Source: Riemerella columbina | GTDB lineage: Bacteria > Bacteroidota > Bacteroidia > Flavobacteriales > Weeksellaceae | Direction: 5' to 3' | DNA: 64,000 nucleotides | NCBI RefSeq assembly: GCF_030517065.1 | Contig: NZ_CP103950.1 | Location: 1,674,001-1,738,000 of the forward strand | Part shown: positions 42,523 through 50,525 of the stretch, in pieces | Layout: each line of letters begins with the position of its first letter | Numbering within the stretch: the stretch's first letter is position 1 | The notes under the pieces: model-generated | What the model saw: only the letters and a program-made list of their open reading frames with translations | What the model was told of the DNA's origin: nothing | Databases searched by the model: none | Translations under genes and position numbers: made by a program

Positions 42523-42554
42523 CAAAAATACCCCTTACTCCTCAATCCTCCAAA
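42523..42554 (-). promoter_or_regulatory. rrn promoter P4
   Basis: Minus strand TTTG (complement of 42551-42554), 20-bp spacer, TATTTTTG (complement of 42523-42530): consensus, 103 bp upstream of P3. Confidence 0.75.
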
Positions 42555-42663
42555 TCTTTTTACACCTTTTTTTACCCTATTATTACTAACACCCTGTTAA
42601 TCAATGCTAAAAATTTTATACTCCCCCTGAAATATAAAATACGGGATTGTCTGATGTACTATA

Positions 42664-42802
42664 TATACTATAAGTATACACATATATATAGTATATGTGT
42701 GGTTTTTTATTCTCTTTAATATATGGACAAAATTAAGTGACATCAATTTTATACTATTATATAATAGGTACGAGCCAAACACCATACTATTATATATAGT
42801 AT
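42664..42802. repeat. Cluster of AT-rich palindromes
   Basis: Four inverted repeats in 140 bp: TATACT/AGTATA (42664-42678), ACACATATA/TATATGTGT (42678-42700), the perfect 14-mer CTATTATATAATAG (42754-42767) and ATACTAT/ATAGTAT (42784-42802). Most share a TACTAT/ATAGTA half-site. They lie between the VanZ-like gene and rrn P4. None has a T-run typical of a terminator. Possible protein-binding sites; role unknown. Confidence 0.6.
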
Positions 42803-42879
42803 CGCAAATCAACTTTACTTAAAATTTAGCCTGTGGTATTTTTTTTGTTCCTTCAAGAATATTAAAGAAAAACAGGGAA

Positions 42880-43239
42880 TTATTTTTTCAACTTATATAT
42901 TATATAGTAAGCTAAGCCACCACCCAAGGTATCGGCTAATAAATCTAACGCATCTAAGGTTCTACCGAACGCCAATTCATCTTGTAGAATTTCGGTTAGT
43001 AGCCCATAGATTAGAATAATCATAATGTAGCGGGAAAATTTTTGGCTCGGATATGCCAGCCTAAGCAAAGCACCCAATAAAAAGAATGTAAGAAAATGGG
43101 CTATTTTATCTATCTCCGAAAAGATAAACCAATGGTCTAAGATCTCCCCAGAAGTTGGTCTGAGGAGTATATAAGTAAGAAATGCCCAATAAATGGGCAA
43201 TATCTTACGAAATAATTTTGGCGAATTAACCAATAACAT
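42880..43239 (-). CDS. VanZ-like membrane protein
   Basis: A 119-residue integral membrane protein of the VanZ-like family, with about four hydrophobic segments (15-25, 45-62, 70-82, 98-114) and the motif [21 protein letters not shown] plus [25 protein letters not shown]. VanZ itself gives low-level teicoplanin resistance in enterococci; the role of distant homologues such as this is unknown. The start overlaps the end of gcvH by 14 bp, so translation is probably coupled. Confidence 0.85.
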   Translation of the reverse strand: MLLVNSPKLFRKILPIYWAFLTYILLRPTSGEILDHWFIFSEIDKIAHFLTFFLLGALLRLAYPSQKFSRYIMIILIYGLLTEILQDELAFGRTLDALDLLADTLGGGLAYYIIYKLKK

Positions 43240-43603
43240 TTAAATAATCTTCTGCAGAAAGGAGTTCTGACACATCTGCGCCATCGGCTAATTCTATTTT
43301 AATAATCCAACCTTTTCCATAAGGGTCAGAATTAACTAACTCTGGCTCATCTTCTAAAACTTGGTTGAACTCTACCACTTTTCCTGAAAGCGGTAAATAA
43401 AGGTCTGATACTGTTTTTACAGCTTCTACACTACCGAAAACTTCGCCTGCCGAAAGGTCATCATCCACCGTATCTACATCTACGAAAACGATGTCTCCCA
43501 ACTCGCTTTGTGCAAAATCGGTGATGCCCACTGTGGCAATATTCCCTTCTACTTTTACCCACTCGTGGTCTTTAGTGTACTTTAATTCTGTTGGTGTATT
43601 CAT
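43226..43603 (-). CDS. gcvH: Glycine cleavage system H protein
   Basis: Lipoyl carrier of the glycine cleavage complex, 125 residues. The lipoylated lysine is K63 in [21 protein letters not shown] at the N-terminus and [13 protein letters not shown] near the end are family hallmarks. It shuttles the aminomethyl group between P, T and L proteins, none of which is encoded here. A perfect promoter lies 20 bp upstream. It overlaps the VanZ-like gene downstream. Confidence 0.97.
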   Translation of the reverse strand: MNTPTELKYTKDHEWVKVEGNIATVGITDFAQSELGDIVFVDVDTVDDDLSAGEVFGSVEAVKTVSDLYLPLSGKVVEFNQVLEDEPELVNSDPYGKGWIIKIELADGADVSELLSAEDYLNVIG

Positions 43604-43622
43604 TTTTTAATTTAATTTTTTT

Positions 43623-43653
43623 CAAATTTAGCGCAATTCTGCAAATGCACAAA
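43623..43653 (-). promoter_or_regulatory. Promoter of gcvH
   Basis: Minus strand TTTG (complement of 43650-43653), 19-bp spacer, TAAATTTG (complement of 43623-43630): exact consensus. Confidence 0.75.
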
Positions 43654-43688
43654 ATTTTTTCTCATTTTTTAATAGAAAACCTCTCCCA

Positions 43689-46019
43689 TTACTTCTCCCA
43701 ATAGACTTTTGCTTTTTTAAGATGATGGGCATCGGTGCCTATCATAATCTCAAAATCACCTGATTCCCAATCGTAATTTAAGGTGCTGTTGTAAAATTTG
43801 AGTTGCTCTGGCGTGATGTTAAAACTCACTTCCTTGGTTTCTCCTTTTTTAAGAAATATTTTCTGAAAGCCTTTCAGCTCTTTCACAGGGCGCGTTACCG
43901 AGCCTACCCAGTCTCTAATATAAAGCTGTACCACCTCTGCCCCATCATAATTTCCTTTGTTGGTAAGCTGGATAGAGGCTTTCAAAGTCTGGTTGCCCTT
44001 CAAACGAGATGCCGATAAAATCACATCTGAATACTCAAAATCGGTATAGCTAAGCCCGTAACCAAACGGATAAAGCGGCGTGTTGCACTCATCCATATAA
44101 TTGGCTCGGAAGCGTTCATACTCGCAGCGGTCGGTTTTTTCATCGCTCAAAGGTCTGCCCGTATTTTTGTGATTATAATAAATAGGTACCTGCCCCAAAC
44201 TCCGTGGGAAAGTCATCGGAAGCTTACCCGAAGGATTGACTTTGCCAAAAAGCACATCATAAATAGCGTTGCCAGCCTCCGTTCCTGGGAACCACACATT
44301 CAAAATAGCCTCTGGAGCATCTTTGATGTTCGTTAAAGCCAGCGGTCGCCCTGTGAACAAAACCACCACTATCGGCTTGCCCGTGGTCTTCAAAGCGTTA
44401 AGCAAATCCACCTGCGAGGCGGGCACCGTAATCTCCGTACGAGAAGATGACTCGCCGCTCATCTCTGCCGACTCGCCGATGCCCAAGATGATAACATCCG
44501 ACTGATTAGCGATCTCCACGGCTTCTTTCAATAAAGTTTCTTTGCTTCGGGCGTCTCTATCCGTTACTTTGCCGTGGGCAGCGTAGATGTTTTCCAACTT
44601 TTCGCTATCATCTAAATTAGCCCCTTTGGCGGTAAGAATGTGCGCCGAATTTCCTAAATTATTTTTCAAACCTTGTACTAAGGACACCGATTTTTCGTGT
44701 TTTGCCCCTACGCTCCAAGTTCCTGTCATATTGATGGCATTATTAACCAAAGGACCTATCACAGCAATTTTAGAAGCCGATTTTATCGGTAAAACTTGAT
44801 TTTCATTTTTGAGCAACACCATCGATTGGGCTGAAATTTTTCGGGCTTCCGCTCTATTTTGAGGCGAAAATACTTCCTTTGCTGCCAACTTTGCATCGCC
44901 ATAGCGGTACGGATTTTCAAACAACCCTAAATCATACTTGGCTTCCAAAATGCGTCTGGTTGCGTTATCCAAAGTTTGTTGAGAAATTTTGCCTTCCTCC
45001 AAAGATTTTTTTAAAGTTTTGATAAAGCCCTCGCCCACCATATCCATATCAATACCCGCATTGAGTGCCAGCGCCGATACTTGCTGCAAGTCGCCCATAC
45101 CGTGGTCTATCATCTCATTGATACCCGTGTAATCACTCACCACGAAGCCTTTAAATTTCCACTGATGGCGTAAAACCTCGGTTTGCAGCCAGCGGTTGCC
45201 TGTTGCAGGGATGCCATCTACCTCGTTAAAGGAAGCCATCACCGAGCCCACGCCTGCATCTACAGCGGCTTTGTACGGCGGAAAATATTCGTTAAACATT
45301 CGGATATGACTCATATCCACCGTGTTATATTCCTTGCCTGCCTCTGGCGCACCATAGAGAGCAAAGTGTTTCACACACGCCAAAAGGGTCTGCGGCGAGG
45401 ACAGCGAGGTGCCTTGATAACCGTACACCATTGCCTTTGCGATTTCACTTCCCAAATAAGGATCTTCGCCAGAACCTTCCGAAACCCTGCCCCAGCGTGG
45501 CTCTCGGGAAATATCTACCATTGGAGAAAAAGTCCAGTTGATGCCATCTGAAGAGGCTTCTCTGGCGGCAATTTGTGCCGATTTTTGAATCAATGCCATA
45601 TCCCAACTTGCGGCTAAGCCCAGCGGAATGGGGAAAGTGGTTTCGTAGCCGTGAATAATATCCATCCCAAAAAGCAACGGAATGCCCAAGCGGCTCTTTT
45701 CAACCGCAATTTTTTGGGCGGCTTTAATTTTTTCTGCACCTTTAATATTGAACAAGCCTCCCACCAAACCTTGCTCTATTTTTTTAGCAATATCTGAACT
45801 TTGGGCTTGCCCTGTGGTAAAATCGCCAGAAGTAGGCAGGTTGAGTTGCCCTATTTTTTCTTCCACAGTCATTTTTGAAAGTAGGCGATCTATAAATGCG
45901 GCTCTTTTCTGTTCGTACTGGGCAGGGCTGTAATTTTGCACTGGTTGTGTTGCCCATTCTTGTGCGGAGAGCATCGGCATTGTTAATAATAAACTGGCGA
46001 TAAGGCTTATTTTTTTCAT
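43689..46019 (-). CDS. bglX: GH3 beta-glucosidase, BglX-like
   Basis: Periplasmic glycoside hydrolase family 3 enzyme, 776 residues, releasing glucose from beta-gluco-oligosaccharides. It has a signal peptide (about 1-19, ending MLSAQ), a TIM-barrel domain (about 45-370) with LLFGMDIIHGYETTFPIPLG, the KHFALYGAPEAG motif and the nucleophile D296 in FVVSDYTG, an alpha/beta sandwich (about 400-620) with MSGESSSRTEI, and a C-terminal fibronectin-III-like domain (about 665-770). It is the last gene of the glucan locus, 27 bp after the esterase gene, and would finish breakdown of imported oligosaccharides. Confidence 0.95.
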   Translation of the reverse strand: MKKISLIASLLLTMPMLSAQEWATQPVQNYSPAQYEQKRAAFIDRLLSKMTVEEKIGQLNLPTSGDFTTGQAQSSDIAKKIEQGLVGGLFNIKGAEKIKAAQKIAVEKSRLGIPLLFGMDIIHGYETTFPIPLGLAASWDMALIQKSAQIAAREASSDGINWTFSPMVDISREPRWGRVSEGSGEDPYLGSEIAKAMVYGYQGTSLSSPQTLLACVKHFALYGAPEAGKEYNTVDMSHIRMFNEYFPPYKAAVDAGVGSVMASFNEVDGIPATGNRWLQTEVLRHQWKFKGFVVSDYTGINEMIDHGMGDLQQVSALALNAGIDMDMVGEGFIKTLKKSLEEGKISQQTLDNATRRILEAKYDLGLFENPYRYGDAKLAAKEVFSPQNRAEARKISAQSMVLLKNENQVLPIKSASKIAVIGPLVNNAINMTGTWSVGAKHEKSVSLVQGLKNNLGNSAHILTAKGANLDDSEKLENIYAAHGKVTDRDARSKETLLKEAVEIANQSDVIILGIGESAEMSGESSSRTEITVPASQVDLLNALKTTGKPIVVVLFTGRPLALTNIKDAPEAILNVWFPGTEAGNAIYDVLFGKVNPSGKLPMTFPRSLGQVPIYYNHKNTGRPLSDEKTDRCEYERFRANYMDECNTPLYPFGYGLSYTDFEYSDVILSASRLKGNQTLKASIQLTNKGNYDGAEVVQLYIRDWVGSVTRPVKELKGFQKIFLKKGETKEVSFNITPEQLKFYNSTLNYDWESGDFEIMIGTDAHHLKKAKVYWEK

Positions 46020-46046
46020 TTTGAATTTCTGAATTTAGGTTTAAAA

Positions 46047-46751
46047 TTAAGGTTTTCTTTGAGAAAGTATCCATTCGTAGAGGGTTGGCATACTATAAGT
46101 AGAGTCCCAAGCGTTGTGGTTGTCTTTTTCAAAAATGGTGTATTGCACTTTGGGATTACAATTTTTAAGTTTTTTGAACATCCGCGTGCTATCATCTAAG
46201 GGCACCACATCATCTAAAGCCCCATGGAATAGCCAAATAGGCGTGTCTCGGAAATGCTCGCAGGCGTTAAAAAAGGCAGGACGATGCATAGGCGCACAAA
46301 CTGGGGCTATCGCAGCGAAAAGCTCAGGATGTTCATCGGCTAACTTCCAAGTGCCCCAACCGCCCATAGACAAACCAGTTAGATAAATTCTGTTTTGATC
46401 CACTGGATATTGGCTGATGATGGTTTTCAAAAGTTCATAAACCGCCTCGGTATCCCAATACTCGCCTTGCGGACACTGCGGCGCGAGGATTGCCACAGGC
46501 TCTTTCATCAAATGGCGGTAGGTAAAAGGGCTGTGGACTTTCACACGCTCTAAATCATCACCGCGCTCCCCTGCACCGTGTAGAAAAACGATGAGCGGAA
46601 AGGGCTTTGCTACCTCCTTAGGAATGTCCAGCACATAGTTAATGGCGATGTTCCTCTTGGCTGTGCCTTCGTATTTCAACTTTTTCTCTTGGGCAGAAGT
46701 CCAACCTCCGCACAGAAGGCTTATCGTAAAGTATAAAATCAGTTTTTTCAT
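46047..46751 (-). CDS. Secreted alpha/beta-hydrolase (esterase/peptidase-like)
   Basis: A 234-residue exported hydrolase. A signal peptide (about 1-20) is followed by an alpha/beta fold with LIVFLHGAGERGDD (oxyanion region), nucleophile S128 in LTGLSMGGWG, acid D180 or D181 in FHGALDDVVPL and H212 in KDNHNAW, a complete triad. Annotations for this family vary between prolyl-oligopeptidase-like, dienelactone hydrolase-like and carboxylesterase. In the middle of a glucan-utilisation operon it more likely removes ester substituents from the glycan than cleaves peptides; that is inference. Confidence 0.8.
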   Translation of the reverse strand: MKKLILYFTISLLCGGWTSAQEKKLKYEGTAKRNIAINYVLDIPKEVAKPFPLIVFLHGAGERGDDLERVKVHSPFTYRHLMKEPVAILAPQCPQGEYWDTEAVYELLKTIISQYPVDQNRIYLTGLSMGGWGTWKLADEHPELFAAIAPVCAPMHRPAFFNACEHFRDTPIWLFHGALDDVVPLDDSTRMFKKLKNCNPKVQYTIFEKDNHNAWDSTYSMPTLYEWILSQRKP

Positions 46752-46809
46752 TTGTTATCGTTTTATGAGCGAGGTTTTATCCTTGTTTTTTAAGATTTTC
46801 CCCCTGCAT

Positions 46810-48174
46810 TTAAAATCCGTATTGTGAGGAATGAAATTCTAAATTTTTTAATCCTTGCTGAATTTCTGGAGCTTTCATCATCAATTTCCAAAGCAATCCT
46901 GTGCGATAGTTCTCAATCATCGGGGCAATGGTACCTTGGTCAATTGCCAAATAGCGCGGCGTATACCAATTATAATGCAAAGAAGTGGCATCATACGGTC
47001 CTGCACTACCTATAAATTGTGGCGTTTGCGTATAGAGAAACCTCAAAAACGCCATTGACTCTTGGGGCGTGTATGGAAAACTACTCAATGCCGCTGTAGG
47101 ACTGATGATGCCTTTGTCATTCTTTGGAAAATGTGCATCGTAGCCTGTGGAGCCGTTGGCATTCCGAGAATAACTCGCCGTTAGCCCCCAATAATAGCGG
47201 CTATAGCCTTTCCATTTTTTCGGATTTTCTAAGCAATATTGATAATCTATCTGAACTTGATTTCTATTCAAATCAAAATAATTGGCGATATAGCGGTCTG
47301 ATAAGCCCCTTGGGTCTAAGCCGATATAAGAATAATGTGCCCAAAATAAAGGACCACCGTATTGCTCGGCGCCGTTGTGCTTCACATACAGCGGAAGTCC
47401 ATATTGCGTTTGGGTGGTTAGGTAAGTGCCATTGCGAGTCCAGCCTTGATAATAAGTCTCTTTATCGATGGGATGTGTGGGCGAAGAAGCTGCCAAAATA
47501 TAAGTCAGCAAGGCTTCATTATAACCTCTGAGTGGAAAATTCATTGCCCACTCGTGGTCTGGCGACCAATGCCAATACAGCACTTTTTCGCCATCTTTGG
47601 TATAAGCGTTCCACTGAATGCCTTTCCAAAGTTCATCACATTTTTGGGCTAACGCTTGCTCGGAAGCATTACCCTCTTTAAAATATTCCCTTACCATAAT
47701 GAGACTGGCAGCCAGAAACGAAGTTTCCACTAAATCGCCGCCGTTATCTTTGGGCGAAAATGGCTTTACTTTGCCTGTTTCTCCGTTAATCCAATGGCTC
47801 CACGCCCCTTTGAAACGGTCTGCTTTGGAGAGAAAATCTGCCATTTTATGCAGACGCTCCACCGCCTCTTGCCTTGGCACAAAACCGCGCTCTACGCCTA
47901 CCAATATCGTGGCAATCCCAAAGCCAGAACCGCCTGTGGTTACGATATTTTGGTCATTTTCTGGGTAGATATGATCCTCGTGATAGCGCTCTCTGGCGAG
48001 CATAGAATGAGGCTCCGCATAGTCCCAAAAGTATTTGAGCGTTTGGCGTTGTACCTCATCCATCAGGGCTTCATCAGATAGCGGCTGGGGCTTAGGCGTT
48101 TCCGCCTCCCTACTCTGCTGACTGCTGCACGCTGCCAACAAAAGCCAAGCCCCAAACACCAATATCTTCTTCAT
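46810..48174 (-). CDS. GH144-like endo-beta-1,2-glucanase lipoprotein
   Basis: A 454-residue lipoprotein (lipobox LLAAC, Cys16) of the 'glucoamylase family' group that contains GH144 endo-beta-1,2-glucanases. The (alpha/alpha)6-barrel domain spans about 38-440: LKYFWDYAEPHSMLARER, GGSGFGIATILVGVERGF, WHWSPDHEWAMNFPLRGYNEAL, GPLFWAHYSYIGLDPRG and the C-terminal NYRTGLLWKLMM. It would cut beta-1,2-glucan at the cell surface or in the periplasm into oligosaccharides for the GH3 enzyme. It starts 3 bp after the LamG gene. Exact linkage specificity cannot be proven from sequence. Confidence 0.82.
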   Translation of the reverse strand: MKKILVFGAWLLLAACSSQQSREAETPKPQPLSDEALMDEVQRQTLKYFWDYAEPHSMLARERYHEDHIYPENDQNIVTTGGSGFGIATILVGVERGFVPRQEAVERLHKMADFLSKADRFKGAWSHWINGETGKVKPFSPKDNGGDLVETSFLAASLIMVREYFKEGNASEQALAQKCDELWKGIQWNAYTKDGEKVLYWHWSPDHEWAMNFPLRGYNEALLTYILAASSPTHPIDKETYYQGWTRNGTYLTTQTQYGLPLYVKHNGAEQYGGPLFWAHYSYIGLDPRGLSDRYIANYFDLNRNQVQIDYQYCLENPKKWKGYSRYYWGLTASYSRNANGSTGYDAHFPKNDKGIISPTAALSSFPYTPQESMAFLRFLYTQTPQFIGSAGPYDATSLHYNWYTPRYLAIDQGTIAPMIENYRTGLLWKLMMKAPEIQQGLKNLEFHSSQYGF

Positions 48175-48177
48175 CGT

Positions 48178-49011
48178 TTAATCTTTATTATTATAAAGTT
48201 GAGCAATTTCCGCCGAAGACAATGCCTTAGTATAAAGTCGGAATTGGTCTAAACCGCCACCCCAAGGCTTCATCCAAGCATCTGACCCCGCAGGACCACC
48301 CAATCGGAATTGGGTTACTTTGGAAGCGTCCATATCTACGCCACCGTGCGTGCCCCATTTTTTAGGCGTGCCCATCTGTACGCCATCTTTGTAGAAAGTC
48401 AGCTCAGAAGTAGCGGCATCATACACCAATGCACAATGGTGCCATTTTTCATCAAAAAAACCATCGGCAGGGATAGCGTTTGCGCCTTCCCAAGTGAGCC
48501 AAGTATCTCTTTTATCTTTATCCACCAAAATCATCTTAACAGCGATGCCTCGGGCAGAAGATTCGTTCATCAGGAGCATTGTGCTTTTCGTCCAATGCTC
48601 AATGGAAGAGGGAATACTAAACACGAACTCAGCATTGGTGGTCGTTGGGGCGTGCTTCATCCAATAGCTCACGGTAAAACTTTGGGCTTTTTCCGCAAAA
48701 TCATTGGGCGATATGTATTCTAAATACCCCTTGAGCGAGCCTTTGTAGGCTTTTTCCTTAATGCCCTCTTGGCTTTCTATGGATTTATCTGGTGTAAAAG
48801 CCGGATACCCTGACAGCTCTTCTGCAAACTGAAATCTTAAAATATCAGAAGATTTGTCAAAAGGGACAAAAAAGCGGAGGTCGCCATCTGGGAGGTTAAT
48901 TTCGTCTTTCGGATAGTCTCCTAAATCTGGGCGGTCTAAATCTTGGCAAGACCATACCGTGCCCAAAATAGCCCATAGGCTCAGTGTTTTTATTATTGTT
49001 CTGTTCATCAC
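48178..49011 (-). CDS. LamG-domain surface lipoprotein
   Basis: A 277-residue lipoprotein (lipobox TVWSC, about residue 22) with a LamG / concanavalin-A-like beta-sandwich over about 75-272: FTVSYWMKHAP, EKWHHCALVYDAATSELTFY and LDQFRLYTKALSSAEIAQLY are typical LamG strands. Position after susD is where many polysaccharide loci encode a surface glycan-binding protein, which is the likely role. No catalytic motif is seen. It is 17 bp after susD and 3 bp before the GH144-like gene. Confidence 0.85.
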   Translation of the reverse strand: MMNRTIIKTLSLWAILGTVWSCQDLDRPDLGDYPKDEINLPDGDLRFFVPFDKSSDILRFQFAEELSGYPAFTPDKSIESQEGIKEKAYKGSLKGYLEYISPNDFAEKAQSFTVSYWMKHAPTTTNAEFVFSIPSSIEHWTKSTMLLMNESSARGIAVKMILVDKDKRDTWLTWEGANAIPADGFFDEKWHHCALVYDAATSELTFYKDGVQMGTPKKWGTHGGVDMDASKVTQFRLGGPAGSDAWMKPWGGGLDQFRLYTKALSSAEIAQLYNNKD

Positions 49012-49028
49012 TTTATCACTTAAAAAGG

Positions 49029-50501
49029 TTAATAATTTGGATTTTGTACAAGTACACCTTGGGATTTATCAATCGCCACCTGTGGAATAGGAAAATATTG
49101 ATTTTTAGCCACATATCCGAGTGGTGCTAACACAGAAGAGGCATCGCCCCAGCGTACCAAATCGTAAAAACGCTCAAATTCCATCGCAAATTCTACACGG
49201 CGTTCGTTTTTGATGGCGGTTCTCAGATCGGTTTGACTCACGGCAGTCGTAGCGGCTAAGCCTGCACGGGTTCTGATAAGGTTAAGGTAAGTTGTCGCTT
49301 TACCCGTTTGCCCTAACTCATTGGCGGCTTCGGCAGCTATCAGAAGGACATCAGCATATCTGATGATTTTGATATTTTCCCAATGGTTTTTCTTCTGTGA
49401 ATAGTGGTTTCTCTCCTCTGGAAGCGTGTAAGCCTTGCCGTTCCAATACTTCTGTGCCAACGGTGGCGATGCAGGCAAAGTGAGACCTGGGCTGTTATAA
49501 ATATCTGGTCCGCCAGAGACTAATATGGTGGTTTGTTTTCGTAAATCTCCTGTTTCGTAGGCATCTACCAGACCTTGCGAAGGCACATTAAAGCCCCAAC
49601 CTAAGTCCCAAGTGCCGCTACCTCTCACGCCTTGGCATTCATAAAAATTGTTGCTGTATTTGGTCGCGTTGTCATAATTTTTCTGAATTTCAAATATAGA
49701 TTCCACCGAATTATTGCCCGCTTTGGTAAATTCTGCATCATACGATGGATTGAGGCGATAAATCCCTGAGGTAATCACACGCTCCGAAGTTTCTAACGCC
49801 TTTGTCCACTGCCCTTGATACAAATACAACTTCGCTAATAGCGCATTAACCATCCCTTTGGTGGCTCTCCCTGTATAGCTGGAATTCCATTGTAATGGTA
49901 GGTCTTCACGGGCTTCTATCAAATCTTTTTCAATCTGTGCATCTACCTCAGCAATGGTATTTTTTGGTGCGATTTCATCTTCTGGAACATCAATGGTTTT
50001 AAGGTTGATTGGCACTTCGCCGAAATCTCTTCGGAGTTCAAAATAACAAAATGCTCTAATCGCCTTGGCTTCCGCAATGTTTACCAAAGTCCCTGCCGAG
50101 GTTTCATTTTTCTCGTGGGCATCGTTGATGAGTTCGTTACAATCATAAATGATTTTATAGTGACCGTTCCAATCGCTGGCGATGGTACCGTTAGAGGCGA
50201 CATAGCCAAAGTGGTCAAAAACGCCACCGTTGGTTGCAGCATCTGCTGGTGTGCTTCCTTTTTCGTTGTCGTCTGCACGGATGCAGTGCGTCCATACATA
50301 AGTGAAATCACTCACGCCGCCTTGGGTTCTCAAACTGGAATAAAGTCCGAAGGCGAGGGCTTCATAGCCGCCTACACTGACTTCATCGCCTACGGGTCTG
50401 CCTTCTGGTTTTAAATCTAACCAATCTTCGGAACAGCTATTGAATGCCAACGCTGCCACAGAGAGGGCACTGGTTAATATGATTTTGGATATACTTTTCA
50501 T
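49029..50501 (-). CDS. susD: SusD/RagB-family glycan-binding lipoprotein
   Basis: A 490-residue outer-membrane lipoprotein (lipobox FNSC, about residue 23) with the SusD fold: an N-terminal TPR-like helical part and C-terminal RagB/SusD domain containing IIRYADVLLIAAEAANELGQ and the signature RRVEFAMEFERFYDLVRWG. It forms the lid of the SusC transporter and captures oligosaccharide. It lies 24 bp after susC. Substrate is inferred from the neighbouring glycosidases. Confidence 0.95.
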   Translation of the reverse strand: MKSISKIILTSALSVAALAFNSCSEDWLDLKPEGRPVGDEVSVGGYEALAFGLYSSLRTQGGVSDFTYVWTHCIRADDNEKGSTPADAATNGGVFDHFGYVASNGTIASDWNGHYKIIYDCNELINDAHEKNETSAGTLVNIAEAKAIRAFCYFELRRDFGEVPINLKTIDVPEDEIAPKNTIAEVDAQIEKDLIEAREDLPLQWNSSYTGRATKGMVNALLAKLYLYQGQWTKALETSERVITSGIYRLNPSYDAEFTKAGNNSVESIFEIQKNYDNATKYSNNFYECQGVRGSGTWDLGWGFNVPSQGLVDAYETGDLRKQTTILVSGGPDIYNSPGLTLPASPPLAQKYWNGKAYTLPEERNHYSQKKNHWENIKIIRYADVLLIAAEAANELGQTGKATTYLNLIRTRAGLAATTAVSQTDLRTAIKNERRVEFAMEFERFYDLVRWGDASSVLAPLGYVAKNQYFPIPQVAIDKSQGVLVQNPNY

Positions 50502-50525
50502 AATGTTTCTATTTTTTTTAGATGA

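Noticed and set aside
42597-42812. 71-residue minus-strand ORF upstream of the rrn promoters
   Set aside because: It runs through the palindrome cluster, has I/Y/F-rich composition expected from AT-rich DNA, and has no promoter or spacing support.
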